This document shows positions 22,329-34,627 of a stretch of 64,000 nt of DNA, piece by piece. Below the pieces are notes generated by a model that saw only the letters and a program-made list of their open reading frames with translations, was not told the origin of the DNA and ran no database searches. Source of the DNA: Silene latifolia (Eukaryota; Streptophyta; Magnoliopsida; Caryophyllales; Caryophyllaceae); NCBI RefSeq assembly GCF_048544455.1, contig NC_133536.1:170086325-170150324 (forward strand). The letters run 5' to 3'. The translations under genes were made by a program, and so were the position numbers. Each line of letters starts with the position of its first letter. Position 1 is the first letter of the stretch.

Positions 22329-23875
22329 ATTATCATTGTCGTCCTACTAGGGGAATTATATTTAATGAGTAGTAAAGGTCTTGCTTAGTTATAGATATTG
22401 TCATTGTTTGGATGTGAGAGTCTTGGTCCTATCGGATACTAGAGGTGAGATGCAAGCCTTCAAGTTGCGATATGATCGCCGGGATTGATGTTCCCATCCA
22501 TTATTATGATGAGATACAAGCCATAAGTATGAATGTGACATTAGTAGCCATGTCCCGTGCAATGTTTGTGAAGAGGTTTTCAAAGTAATGGTTATGGTTT
22601 CTATTCTCGTAATTTATATTGGTTGATCCCTTACTTATCTACTTTATACGATTCGATGCCTAATCTCATATCTATGTTATTCCCTTGAAATGCGTGCCTT
22701 TGTATAAATGACTGTATTCTTATCTATCATATTATTTAATTATCTCACATGAATAGTTGAGTCTTTATTATGCTAATGTTGATATATCTCGTTCTATCTC
22801 ATTTAATTGTCATGTTTAAATATAAATCTTGATGTTCATGTCCTTTCTAGGTTTCTTACATGATTTACCTATTTGAGATCTATGTTATGCTTGTTTCGAC
22901 AATTTGTGGCTGGGAGAACCTTGAGTTACTCCCCACCGATAGTGGCTTTCATGTTTACATGAATGACAGGTTTGTGAAGATACATTTGTGGGGTTTAGAC
23001 GTGTGAGCTAGCGAGCACCTTGGATTAGTAGTTTGCTTACTAGGATAGCTTAGACTCACCTTTTATCATCTTGTCATTCGAGGGATATATTTTCCCTCAT
23101 CTTCGACTATCATGATTGTATAAACTTAACTTTATTCCCGCATTCTTTATTTATGTTTTAGGTTTTAATGAACCCGCGCTTTAAACTTTAAAAAGTTTCA
23201 AATATTTCCTAAAATTCCGCATTTTCTTATTGTATTTTCTTAGCTTTATTGTGGGGGTTTACACAGTTATTATACGTTTCGTGGTTGGTGATTCGGTTCT
23301 TTCATCGTTGATTTTAAATGATTAGTCATGTTTTCATGTTGTGTTTATATCTTCACATGTCACTTGTCTACTTTCAGTTGTTATTAACTGTTGGTTAATT
23401 CATCCTATTGTAAACATGACTAGGAGAGCATCTAGTTACTCATGACTGATTGTCACCCCCTTCTGAGGTTGTTCAGGTTGTTGTTGATTGGATGTTATCT
23501 TGCTTGGGGAGTATTGTGCGGTGAGATGAATAAATTATTTAGGAATTTAATTTACGTTTGAGAACCCTTTTAATAATGTTGTAGCTTTTTATTTTGGATT
23601 TAGTATCGATCCGAATTGGTCAGGTGTTTCCAACCCTAGACCTTATATTTATTGTTAAACTTTGATTACTCATTTATTCTATGGTATTTCCTTTATTATA
23701 TAATCCGCATTGTTACAATTGATACGTCAAACCTATTTTACCACCACTGTATTTTACGAGGACACAATAAAAACAAACTGCGTCCAACTCCTTGTTTACT
23801 TAAGTAGGTGAGAAAACATAAGGTGAATAAGATTTTGGCTGCGGCGACTCGAACAGAAAAAAGGAAACAGTTAAC
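22329..23875 (+). repeat. Diverged Tekay-type LTR sequence
   Basis: 22440-23120 matches the order of blocks in the complete Tekay LTRs at 45394 and 51819: GAGATGCAAGCC, TGGCTGGGAGAAC, ACTCCCCAC, GAGCTAGCGAGCA and GGGATATATTTTCCCTC. Identity is low, and I cannot find clean ends. From about 23150 to 23875 I see no recognisable feature. Confidence 0.45.
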
Positions 23876-24000
23876 AATTTCTGGCGTAGCCGGGAACGAT
23901 ACACACAGATCAAACCACAATTGTTGCTAACGCTAGTAAGATAATTGCTCCCGAGAAGGGGCGAACCCTGGATTTTTCATTCGGTGTAGCAAAATTCTAA
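23876..24000 (+). other. Possible degraded primer binding site
   Basis: TTTCTGGCGTAGCCGGGAAC resembles the tRNA primer site that follows Athila-type LTRs. No adjacent intact LTR end supports it. Confidence 0.3.
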
Positions 24001-24130
24001 TATTGATAATATTAAAAAAAATGTCAATTACAATAAAAATTAAACTATTCTACACTATGCGAACTCGTCGAATAGTGTAGAATAGTTTAATTTTTATTGT
24101 AATTGACATTTTTTTTTAATATTATCAATA
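24001..24130. repeat. Long hairpin, 58-bp arms
   Basis: Left arm 24001-24058 and right arm 24072-24130 are reverse complements apart from one extra T, around a 13-nt loop (GCGAACTCGTCGA). Arms start TATTGATAATATT and end TACACTAT next to the loop. AT-rich, no coding content. Probably a fold-back MITE or a recent inverted duplication. Confidence 0.9.
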
Positions 24131-25122
24131 GTTTAAAAATTAAACGACTATTCTCGTTTCGTCGTGTCCATTTTTTAGTAAGTCTCGATCTTCGTCCTTT
24201 ATTCATTTTATTTTGACTTAACCCTAATTTGGGTAATTTAGGGGATTTGATAGAGATTGTTATAGAAGTGTTATAGTATTATAGTCATATTGTTGTAAGT
24301 GTTGAAGTGGTACTCGTTTTGTATTTGTATGATTGGCTGTAGTTACGACGGATTCGTTAAAGTTAGGGTTTCTCTAGTCAGTACAGTATATGTTTATTTG
24401 ATTGATTGTAATTGGGTGCTATTATGATTGTTTGATTATCATATTGCACATTAATGAGCTTGGGTTCGCGGTGCGATGAGCGGGGATTTTGGTGACAAGG
24501 CTGCGGTCTACCACCGGCAAGGTGGGTTACCCGGCAGGGCTACTCGCTGCGGTGAGTAGTCGTGTCCGGGCTGCGATTCAGACACTGGTTACTTGGCGTT
24601 TGGGAGTTGATAGTGATCAATATTATTGTGTTTACTTATGTTGTTCTTCGTACTATCATATTCTGTTACTGACTGTGTGTGGTGATGTGTGCTTTTTGTT
24701 TTCTCTTATGTGTCTGCGGTGATCCAATTGATATTGCCAGCAATTATTAGGTATTGTTGATTGTTGAGCTTTGATTGGGATCCTTGGACGGAGCGAGTCA
24801 CCGCTGAGTTCACTTAGTTCAGATTACATTTAGTTTGATCAATTTGTACTCTTCCACTGTTAGGTAGTTAGTTTTGTATCGAGTTATAATCAGTATCTTA
24901 TAAAGAAGTTAATAAAGTTATTTAATTTGTTCTTTTATTGTCTATTTAATATGACCTAACTCGGGCAATCGAGATAGTAATGCTTCCATTTGCTAAGGTA
25001 TGCCTTGGTAAGGCTCTTTATTAGATAGAGGTGTTACAGATAGTGTGATTGTTTAATTCTTTAGGATTCTTGGTTGAAGGAAATAGTGATTCAATGAGAG
25101 TGTGTTTGATGAAGTTTTTCTT

Positions 25123-25124
<2 letters not shown>
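24131..25124. other. Intergenic, possibly LTR-derived
   Basis: No supported gene. A GC-richer block at 24465-24600 (GGCTGCGG, GGTGGGTTACCCGGCAGGG) looks retroelement-like but matches nothing else in the window. Confidence 0.3.

Positions 25125-25198
<74 letters not shown>
25125..25198 (+). repeat. (GA)n microsatellite
   Basis: About 37 uninterrupted GA units. It accounts for a spurious Leu-Ser repeat frame on the minus strand. Confidence 0.97.
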
Positions 25199-25201
<3 letters not shown>

Positions 25202-26756
25202 GTGACCGATGAATTTCTAATTTTGTTTTTGAAAGTTTATTGGATGTAAACATTTCAGAGGAGCAAATCTACCATATTCTTTTTTTTTTCGGAATCACTA
25301 AATAAGAGTAATATTTAATTAGAGTTAATTGTTGTGGGGTAAGTTTCGAAAATATTATATAAAAGATAAGTTTCAAAAATTGGACTTTATAAGGGAATAA
25401 TTAATTTGTCCTGAAATTATTAAGATTTTTGTTTGTTGTAATCAAATAGTGAAATAGTCCAAATTACCATGGAGTTATTTTCTTAATTAACACTAACTGA
25501 TTATAAGAATTTAATTTTTAAAATTATCTATCACAAATCTATCTATCTATATCTATATTAAAACTATAAAAGAATAACCACTACACATCAAATTGGACAC
25601 ATGTCACCTTCACAATAAAAATTTTCCCGCTCAAGACTTATACTCTAAAATTATATTTGTTTAATATATTCTCAAAAGATTTCTTTCCCTGGCAAAATTA
25701 TCAATGAAGTATTCCATGTCCATGCATCCTATCATTCTCACCATTTATGAAAATCTAATATCATTCTCACTTTTTATTCTTCAGTGTATATAATGTAGAG
25801 TTACGCTATTTGGCCTTAATTTAAGTATTTACCTTCCTAATTTATTTATTTATGATTTTTTATTACATGATTGAGTATTATAACCAGGCCATCATCTGAA
25901 TTTTACATGCAGTGTTTCGTATTCAATATCCATGATAAAAGTATAATTTGAGACTACAAATTGATTGAAAGTACGTGAAATTTGCGTTCTATTTTTCTCA
26001 TTTACTACCTGATTCAAATGTATAGGAGAGTCTGAATTTATTTTCTACAAAAAATTTCTTTAATGAGTTTTTATGTTTTTTTAGACTGAGTTTTGAATTT
26101 AATCCTGAAAATCGCCATATATTGATAACCTGTAATCTCATTAAAAGTACCCCTAATAATGATTCTTCAGCACAATATGCAAATAACACACCGACAAATT
26201 CTGACATAACCGACTCGATTTCATGGGGATGCTTCTCATATATTTGAAAAACTTGGGTACGCAATTAAATTAATTGATTTATATTTGCTCTTCTTTTTAA
26301 TTGATCTGTTTCATTTTTCATTCTTATTTATATGTACTAAATTACATATGTTTCTTTTCTTTGCTTGGGTTTTATATTATGAATTGATGAGTTTCGATCC
26401 ATAACACTTGATATTGTTCAATGTATTATCTATGAGACTTACATAAATAACTTTCCCAACTGAGAGTATTTTTTTTTTTATCAATCCACTCATAATATTT
26501 TCTGTGTATAGCTCTGGTGTTCTAACAACTAACCACCTGCAGCCTTTTTCGATTCTTTTCTTTATTTCTGTGTTATCTTTATTTGTGGATTTATTTCAAT
26601 GGAATTTAACTTAGGCTAGGTTATATGTACATAGCTTGTAAAAGTTAGCCATCTTGACTATACACATGACGAGTCGTTAGAGTCCTTTGAAATGTCTGGA
26701 AGATCTAATTGTGCGTATAATAATGCATCAGTTAGTTTCATTAGAGTTTTATAGAA

Positions 26757-28490
26757 TTTTTTTTTTTTTTGAAAACCCAATTGGGTTAATTCATATTCAT
26801 TAAATCCTCATTCGCCTTACACAAGATCCCATTCGGTAGATCAGAAACCCAACTACGTCTACCAACAGTCCATAGCACAGCATGAGCCAACCCGTGCGCA
26901 ACCGTATTAAAGTTCCGACTAACAAAAGAGAAAGAAACAACATCAAAACAATTACACAAAGAAAAAATGTCATCATAAATTAGAGCAAGCTCGCTTCTTC
27001 CGCTTTTCCTAGCCTTCAAATCAGCAATAACACCACGACAATCGCTCTCGACCTCTACCTTGGCATGTCCCGAGCATCTAGCTTCCTTGAGGCCTTCCAA
27101 CACCGCCAAAGCTTCAGCTAACTCCGGAGTCAACCCAGCCACGCTTTGAATAGTGACGCACCACTCTATACTACCCGAGGCATTGCGACATACAATACCC
27201 AACCCCGTCCCTATCCCCTCTACCACTCATGCATCAACGTTTAGCTTGACAAAGCCAGCTCTCGGTCTAGACCAGCCCCTTCTGACGATTGCCCCTCCAA
27301 CACACTCCCTCCCCTGTCCTCTGTCTTCTCTTCCCACCGTATCATTCCCAGCCCTACTCCTCCCATCATAGTCACCACTCTGCACCCTCTCCATCTCCCA
27401 TATCAGCTCGTGCGTGCGTCGAATAACCTCCTCCTCCCTCCACTCTCCCTGATCGAAAAGAGCCTTGTTCCTTTTTTCCCAAATTGCCCAACATCCGGTC
27501 ATAAAAGTCACACACTCTCGCTCGCAAAGGCCCCTGAAGACTTCTTCAACCCACTCCCTCACCCTCAGAAACCCCGCCTCAGGTAGGACATCCACACTCA
27601 ATCCCTCCCATATCCCTTCCACGCACCCACAGTCCCTAACAACATGAAGACAAGTCTCCACGTTGCTTAAGCATCGAGGACAAGTATCATCCGTCAAATG
27701 CAAACGGGCTGCAATGTTCTTTTTAGTAGCTATCGCATCATTACAAAGCTGCCAAAAGAACACTTTGACTCGGGGTAAAACAGGCGTACGCCAAATTTTA
27801 CTCCAAAGCCATTTCCCCTCACCATAATCCGACCTCCCCGCATTGCCCCCTTCAATCTCCTCCATCAGTAGTCGATGCACGGATTTTACCGTGTAATTCC
27901 CATATTTCTCCGCCTCCCAACACCAAGTATCAGCAGGTTTCGACTCACTCAATCGAATGCGTAGAATACGGTCACATTCAAAAGGAAGGAAATGAGAGTG
28001 TACCTTGGCCGTGTCCCAGGTATTACTAGTTGCATCAATTAGCTCTGAAACACGCATCTCCTCACTCGCCTGCCCCGTGGAGAAATAACCTTCATAGACT
28101 TAGTACCCGGAATCCAAGGGTCCTTCCACACCTTCGTATCAAACCCATTGCCAATTCTTTTTCGGGCTCCAAGTCGGACCACCATTCTTGCCTCCAAAAT
28201 ACCGCGCCAAGTAAAGCTCGGGTTAGAACCAAGTTCCGCATCCATGAATGATTTGCCATAGAAGTACTTCCCCTTCATTACCCTAGCCATCAAACAATCC
28301 GTATTCATTACCAATCGCCAAGCTTGTTTACCAAGCAAAGCGAGATTGAAGTTCTCAAAATCACGGAAGCCAATACCCCCACGGCTTTTATGACGACACA
28401 TTTTATTCCACGCGACCCAAGGTATCTTCCTTCTTATTTTTACCTCATTTCCCATACTTTTACTCTTCTCAATTATAACTCGACAGGTGG
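26757..28490 (-). pseudogene. 5'-truncated L1-type LINE (RT end, zf-RVT, RNase H)
   Basis: Minus-strand LINE 3' fragment with a 14-A tail (26757-26770 on the plus strand as T). Domains in order are the RT C-terminal region (KIPWVAWNKMC, GGIGFRDFENFN), zf-RVT (about 27227-27900; KIWRTPVLPRVKVFFWQLCN and CPRCLSNVETCLHVV) and RNase H (26786-27250; NVDA, LTPELAEALAVLEGL, VEVESDCRGVIADL, NTVAHGLAHAV). A TGA at 27227-27229 follows NVDA, and a frame change occurs near 28050. The coding similarity fades at about 28480, which I take as the truncation point. Endonuclease and RT catalytic parts are missing. Confidence 0.8.
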
Positions 28491-28858
28491 ATTCTCTTTT
28501 TAAAATCATCAACATTATATGAGATATGAGGATCGGCCACATGATGACTTGCTTAAACATAATATGAGACAGAGGTATAAGCAGGTCATTAAAAGTAAGG
28601 GTGTTATGTGATGACTTTAAAAGATCCAAAGTTAATTAGCATAGTCATTCAGATATTGATTATTATACCCGTTGCTAGACGATTAATGTTATAAACGTAT
28701 CGCACACATTTTTTTTGCATTTGTCCATTGTAATTGTTATCTCGAGTTTAAAATGAATATATATTTATCTAATAATGTAGACCGTTTGCGTAAAATGTTA
28801 TACACACAAACTACTACAACGATATAACAATAAAGTTATAAAAGCTTATTTATATATG

Positions 28859-28889
28859 CCCGTGCAACTTTGCACGGGTCCTAAGCTAG
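28859..28889 (+). other. Helitron 3' hairpin and CTAG end
   Basis: Eight-base GC-rich stem around a short loop, TCCTAAG spacer, CTAG and a following T. Termination signal of the Helitron at 25538. Confidence 0.8.
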
Positions 28890-29966
28890 TTTGATTGATA
28901 TTTAAAGATTATGTGGAAAAAAATTAACAAAATTTCAATTATAGGGATGGTACACAAATTGAATACCACTCAATTGTCCCTATCACATTTCTCTTAAGTT
29001 ATTGTGGGTCTCTATTTTAAAATTGTCATTTTGTATTGGCCCCTATCAAGCCATGAGGTACCGTTGCCCTAATATGATAGACTCCTACAAACAATACTAA
29101 CCTCATTGTTTCATTCTAGTCCTGATTACTGCGGCTGCTTGACAATTTCGAGTTTTATTTGACAAATAGATCACTCACTCAAATTGGATCAGCCACGTGT
29201 ATTAGTTTGATGATTTGATTATGCTTAAAAATCATTTGTTTATTATACCCTTTCGTACCGGTTAATAGTTTACACTTTTTTATTTAAAATTTATCAGTTA
29301 ATAGTTTATTGTTAGACTAGCATAGATCATGTACTACAATACATTATTTTTAAAGGGATATGTAAGAACAAATTGCAATTAAAATATTGCTATTAAATAT
29401 TTTTACATTTAATAAATCTAGTATTATACAGTTTTGTATTAAAACGAATTTTGAATCACATATAGTAGTTGAAAATTCATTTTTTGTGTTTTTTGTGAAG
29501 GGTTTTTCTAAAATGTGCCTAATAGGCACATGTTAAGATGTTAAGAAAGGGAAGATTTCCATCAATATATCAATGAGAAATTGAATCCGAACTCATTATT
29601 ACCATACTTGGAGAAAAACCCATGTATGAAATTTGGCCTACATGAGAGTTACATAAAAGGTATATTTTAGATATTTATAGTTTTTAGGAAGTTGATTTGG
29701 AAAAAAAATATTTAGAAATTGATTTATAAAATTTAACAAATTACATCTCTATATTTCTTCATTTTTAAGATAATAAATTTTTTTAATAAATAGAATCAGA
29801 TTAGTCAGAAAGATTTTCAAGAATAACACTGAGTGAGATTTTTTAGCAATATTTTTACCAATTATTGGAACCAATTAATAGAATAAATTAAAAGTGGGCA
29901 CACTTCATTAGTTAGAATTTGTCAAGAGTAATAATAACATTGAGGGGAATTTTTAAATAGTGTTAA
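28890..29966. other. AT-rich intergenic, no gene
   Basis: No ORF with a domain. A short palindrome, ATGTGCCTAATAGGCACAT (29513-29531), may be the end of a MITE whose other end I cannot see. Confidence 0.4.
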
Positions 29967-30616
29967 TCTTTTAGTATATATAAGAAATTGTACATGGGCC
30001 ATGGGCATGCCCGTTGAGGAGGACAGAGTGTCCACTTTACAAGTTTAAGGATGTTCGATCCCAAAATCAATTGATAATGTGTAGGTAGAGTAGCCCATTC
30101 CCTATTTACTAAATGAATAGGCGAACTCTATCATTTTCCCGCCAAAAAGCATATTCTCAAAAAAGGAAACTAACAATACTTATGTTCATTCACTAAATAA
30201 GGAAACTAACAATTACAATTTAATTCATCTATTATATTTTCATTAAAATTAATCTTTTCACCAAATTATATTATTTTCATTAAACTCTAAACTATATTAT
30301 TTTAATTAAAAAAAAAATTGATATAAAACTATAATAAATTGATAAATCTTTTATAAGTCATATTATTAGATGATGAGTTGACCCATATTTTAATTGAAAC
30401 TCATTAGTTTTATTCTATAAAAATATTTTCATCCGAATATATTTCAACTCATGACTCAATTCTCTTAGCTAATTTTCAGTTCTAACTTTTATTTATCCAA
30501 ATAAAATATAATGATGACAAATATAAACAATCATAAGGTATCAATATTATATAAATAATTTTATAAATATATTAAACTTTAAATACCGTGCATTATATGC
30601 ACAGGGTCTAAACTAG
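29967..30616 (+). mobile_element. Short non-autonomous Helitron
   Basis: The 3' end is well supported: hairpin CCGTGCATTATATGCACAGG, CTAAA, then CTAG (30613-30616) before T. The 5' end TCTTTTAGTATATATAAG after an A at 29966 is a guess by resemblance. No coding content. Confidence 0.45.
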
Positions 30617-30955
30617 TTATCTTATAAATTAGATTATACTTCTATGTTTCTCCGATATGGGAAACATAACATCTGGTTCGTCATATCTACACTTCTCTAT
30701 TCTAGTAAATAAACGAACTAATTTAAGTGAGAATCATTAAATTTTCGGGCCTTTTCAAGTTGTTTTTTTATTTTTTAATAATTATAAACTCATTCTCTCT
30801 GCTTAGCTTAATAAGTTGTTTTTTATTTTTTTTAATAATTATAAACTCATTCTCTCTGTTTAGCTTATTAATCGTCTATAAAGCAATTTTAAACTATTAA
30901 TTAAGATGAAGGGATAACTTATAAACACTTAATCAGACACCCAATACAAACCAGT

Positions 30956-31099
30956 AGGTCTCATGAGAGACCGTCTTCCACTAATTTAGTGAGACACATA
31001 ATAGGGAAAAAAAGAAATTCAGTGGGTCTCTCACCCCATCATGTGAAAGGTGTCTCAATAACACTATTGATAGATTGTCTCTTTGGAGTTTTTGTGATA
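30956..31099 (+). repeat. MITE-like 'GTCTC' palindromic repeat, copy A
   Basis: Opens AGGTCTCATGAGAGACC, has CATCATGTGAAAGGTGTCTC in the middle and ends with TTTTTGTGATA. Related copies are at 32149, 55811 and (reverse) 59201. Confidence 0.6.
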
Positions 31100-31140
31100 C
31101 AAATATTAGGTTTTTCATCTCTCATGTAATTTAATAATAA

Positions 31141-31172
31141 CTAGTTTTAAACCCGTGCAAAATTGCACGGGT
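31141..31172 (-). mobile_element. Helitron 3' end (minus strand)
   Basis: On the minus strand the stem ACCCGTGCAATTTTGCACGG is followed by TTTAAAA and CTAG, then T. The element would extend to the right; I could not place its 5' TC end with confidence. Confidence 0.65.
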
Positions 31173-32148
31173 ACGTATTTGAGCTGGTATTAATATTTTT
31201 TGATGTATTTTTTTTTTTTGCCATTTCTATTGTACTTATTTAGTTGGTCTAAATCAGCGATCTACATAATTAATGTTTAAACTCGTTACAAATACTTGTT
31301 CACGTGCAATGGTTTAAGGGGAAATACAAATGATATTTTTTTAAAAAAAATATATCGTATTATCTCGTTTTTAAAAATTATGCATGTAATTTATTCGCAT
31401 TATATGTAATTCAATCCCGTAATTAAATGTAATTCCTTCTCGTAATTATGTAATTTTATTATTATTTTTTTAAATTATGTAATTCATTTATTTGTAATTA
31501 GTTTCATTTATTCCGATTTGTAATTCATTCCGCTTATATGTCATTAATTTCATTTATTCGGAATGTATAAAATTATTTCATAGTATTTCTTCTAAGACGG
31601 AATTTGTCGCATGTTTGTATAGCCGAAATTTTGAAGAAATAAATACATTGCACACTAACGGGCCCCACCATAACATGTATTTCCAAAAAAAATGAATTAA
31701 TGACGTGACACACCCTAGATTAAGTATTGTCTTCTAAATTAATAAAGATAAGATATTCTCTTTTGTGTTTGTTATTGAGTGTCACCAAAATGAGATAATG
31801 TTGCAAGTGACTGAAACTTGATTCAACTCATTTGGCCACACTTTTTTAGGCATAATACTACTAGTCTTATCGGTCAATAGTCATTACAAGTCAACAAAAT
31901 GTTATTCCTTTATTAAATTAATTAAGTCAATATTTTTATGTGTCTTTTTAATGAAAATATATTTTAGAATACGGATTGAGTTATAACCTAAGTTACATAT
32001 GAAATATAATTCATAAGTCGATTTTAAGATTAATTCACCCAGACAGGAAAAGAAATATAGAAAACTTATTCTTTTAATTAATAGAGAATTTCATGAACTC
32101 TATAGGGTCAAATTCTAGGTTGGTACAACATGAATTAGTTGCTTCAGT
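31173..32148. other. AT-rich body of minus-strand Helitron, no gene
   Basis: No supported ORF. It contains repeated ATGTAATTCATTC-like words (31380-31560). Probably the interior of the Helitron that ends at 31141. Confidence 0.35.
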
Positions 32149-32250
32149 AGGTCTCTTGAGAGACTAATGGGATATAACATGGGAAATTAATTTTAAGTAA
32201 CTCTCTCCCCCATCACGCGAGAGGTCTACGTCTCTCTGAACTTTTTGTGT
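32149..32250 (+). repeat. MITE-like 'GTCTC' repeat, copy B
   Basis: Shortened copy of the family: AGGTCTCTTGAGAGACT, ACATGGGAAATTAA, CCCCATCACGCGAGAGG, CTTTTTGTGTAG. Confidence 0.55.
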
Positions 32251-33260
32251 AGTTGCTATATGTTGTCACCAAATTGTCATTTCATCATAATATCCTTCAT
32301 TTAAGTATTACAACAATTGAAATGATATATCTAAATCTGATTTTAAATTTAAAATGCGAAAAAACAACTTATGGAGTACTAAAGAGTAAATTCATACGCA
32401 TTAGTTTTGAAATTATTACTCTTACTTATTTTCTATTTTCTTCTCACGTTTTGAATTTTATCGCAAATAATTTGAGGGGAGTGTTGTTCTTCAATTTGGA
32501 TCCTCTATATTAGCTCCTCATTCCATTTTTTCAACGACTTCGACTTTGACTATTATAATAAGATTAATAACGAGTAAGGATTCTTTCCATTTCTATTATC
32601 TATTTTCACTTTTATTTTATTTAAATACGAGAGCCGTATTAAGTTAAGACGGTTATCATTCCACCGGAATTGCTGGCAGATGGAGGCGTCGCAATGCTGA
32701 GATCACTAGTATCACAGTGTTGCAAGTTGCAGCTCCCTGAATCTAAAGGGCTAAAAAAGCACCTTGTCTTTTTGTCATGTTAGACTACAGTTTTAGTAGC
32801 ATAAGCTACGGCACCACATTTCCATAATTCCAATCATATTGTAATCATCTATAATAAATTCTGATTTTGGGGCCGGATTATCTGGAGAATTACGCAAAAT
32901 TAATGTACGGCCGCCGTATATACGACGAGAAAATTATCATTTTGGCAGCTTAAACGCGAGTTAGATCATTTAAAATTGTCTTACAATCTTGGGTGTAAGT
33001 ACTTTAAGCCACCTACTAGTCAGAACAAATCAATTTTAGTTATCGTATTTTAAGCACTCGATATGGTGGAAATATCGGATCAATTATTTTCATTCATAAG
33101 TAGTAAAACAGTATAATTCCCACTCCTAATTTATAATGATAAGTAATTTACAATTTTGAACTCAAATTTATTTTACAGAGAAAGATCTATCTATTACCTA
33201 TTAACCGGACCAATCACAGTTCTACAAATTTCATTTTAATATCAATTAATTAATTAGGAG
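32251..33260. other. Intergenic upstream of WRKY gene
   Basis: No gene seen. The last part is the distal promoter of the WRKY gene. Nothing marks a transposon end. Confidence 0.4.
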
Positions 33261-33266
33261 TTGACT
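33261..33266 (+). promoter_or_regulatory. W-box in WRKY promoter
   Basis: TTGACT, 330 bp upstream of the WRKY start codon. W-boxes bind WRKY factors, and WRKY genes often regulate themselves or each other through them. A single copy is weak evidence; WRKYGKK proteins may also bind less strictly. Confidence 0.35.
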
Positions 33267-33595
33267 TGTATTCTTTCCTTGGAGAAAGGGTTGGTCCAAG
33301 CATATTAAAAAAAATCAAAAACTAAACTAGCAAAGTCTACTCAAAAGTCATCTAGGCTCTCCTTCTTACATGCTTGCTCTTTCCCTTTCAAATCTTCCTT
33401 TATTTTCAATTTTTTTTTACCATGATATATACTAAAAAACTTACCAATGTAATCATTTTGATTAAGCCACCTTTACTAGGAGAATCAACCATGAAGCTTC
33501 CTTTAATGTCTTGGGAAAGTCCTAGGAAAGTTGCATCCACTTAAGTCCTCAAAATATGACAGTATATCAATGCTTCTTACTGCTAGTGTATAACT

Positions 33596-34627
33596 ATGGC
33601 AAGAGACACATACACAGCAGCTACTTCAACTTCATTCTTCGCGATAAATCATCAACTCCCTGCTCTGACGGATATGAACCACCATACCAACATAAGCCCG
33701 ATGACAACTACTACAAACACTTCCCTTGAGTCCTCAGGAAGTGATCCTTGGGTTGAGTGTTTGGAAGTTCAGGATTCTGACTTCTTCTCATTTGAGCATT
33801 GGCCATTTGAGCATGAATCTGGTGGGTACGAACAGAGTGTGCAGACTTACGGGTTCTCAGGAAATGTATCACATGATGTCGGAGCAACTAGTCACCACCA
33901 AAATGAAGGTGAAAATAGCAGTAAGCCCTTCTGCCTATAAACATACATCCCACTCTTCATTTTGTATATTGTTTGGGATGCAATTTCTAATTTTTTGTTT
34001 ACTCATAGTATTAAATATAAATATAAGTATGTGGCTACATTATTTTTAATGCACAAAGTAAATGACATTCATTTTTTCTGTTAGCAGGAGGCAATATAAC
34101 TAGCAGAGACAGGAAGGAAAAGGTTGCATTCAGAATGATGTCAGATATAGATGTGGTAGACGACGGTTATAAATGGAGGAAATATGGAAAGAAGATGGTC
34201 AAGAATAGTCCGAATCCAAGGTTAGTTAGAAACAAAATACAGCCACCACCACCGTTAATCCAGTGCCTGAAAGGCAATTCCATAGGCAACAGGAGGTCGA
34301 ATTTATGCAGTCTTACACGCTGCATAAGGAAAATTGCATCGATTTAATCTTACATAAAAATTTAATGAGTAATTTTTCTTTATTCCATCATATTGAAAAA
34401 GCTAATAACTTATGAATCTTTAGCATAACATTAACCACACAGAAGAAAATAAATCTTAGATAGAAACTTAACGAAAACTTTCCTTGAATTTTATGCTTAG
34501 CAGGAATTACTACAAGTGTTCAATAGACGGTTGCCCAGTAAAGAAGAGGGTCGAAAGAGACAGGGATGATATAAGATACGTAATAACTACATATGAAGGA
34601 AATCATAATCATCAAAGCACACATTAA
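33596..34627 (+). CDS. WRKY transcription factor, WRKY50/51-like (WRKYGKK)
   Basis: Intact three-exon host gene: exons 33596-33920, 34088-34220 and 34504-34627, giving 193 residues. Exon 1 is a variable acidic/Ser-Thr-rich N-terminus (108 residues). Exon 2 holds WRKYGKK (138-144), the group IIc variant seen in WRKY50/51, within [18 protein letters not shown]. Exon 3 completes a C-X4-C-X23-H-x-H zinc finger (Cys158, Cys163, His187, His189) and ends four residues later. The second intron splits the Arg codon of the domain (AG|G), the conserved WRKY position. WRKY50/51 act in the nucleus in salicylate/jasmonate defence signalling; the same role here is inferred by family only. The start is the first ATG in frame. 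Confidence 0.92.
33921..34087 (+). other. WRKY intron 1
   Basis: 167 bp, donor GCA|GTAAGC, acceptor CTGTTAGCAG|GAGG, phase 1. The acceptor is a tandem NAGNAG. Confidence 0.85.
34221..34503 (+). other. WRKY intron 2 (R-type, inside WRKY domain)
   Basis: 283 bp, donor CCAAG|GTTAGT, acceptor TGCTTAGCAG|GAATTAC, phase 2. Like intron 1 it ends TTAGCAG, so either AG could be used. Confidence 0.88.

Larger units (their letters stand above)
25538..28889 (+). mobile_element. Helitron carrying a LINE fragment
   Basis: The 5' end is TCTATCTATCTATATC after an A (25537). The 3' end is a perfect-stem hairpin, CCCGTGCAACTTTGCACGGG (28859-28878), seven bases, then CTAG (28886-28889) before a T. TC...CTRR ends, a subterminal hairpin and A/T flanks are the Helitron signature. 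At 3352 bp, with no Rep/helicase, it is non-autonomous. Most of its body is a LINE 3' fragment inserted in, or captured by, it. Confidence 0.75.

Noticed and set aside
25053..25253. Leu-Ser repeat protein on the minus strand
   Set aside because: Translation of the GA microsatellite.
32087..32087. 5' end for the minus-strand Helitron that ends at 31141
   Set aside because: TCTCTATTAATTAAAAG fits the style, but the flanking base is T rather than A on that strand, so the end was left open.
33726..34049. 107-codon frame overlapping WRKY exon 1
   Set aside because: Different frame, reads through intron 1; the WRKY frame explains the region.
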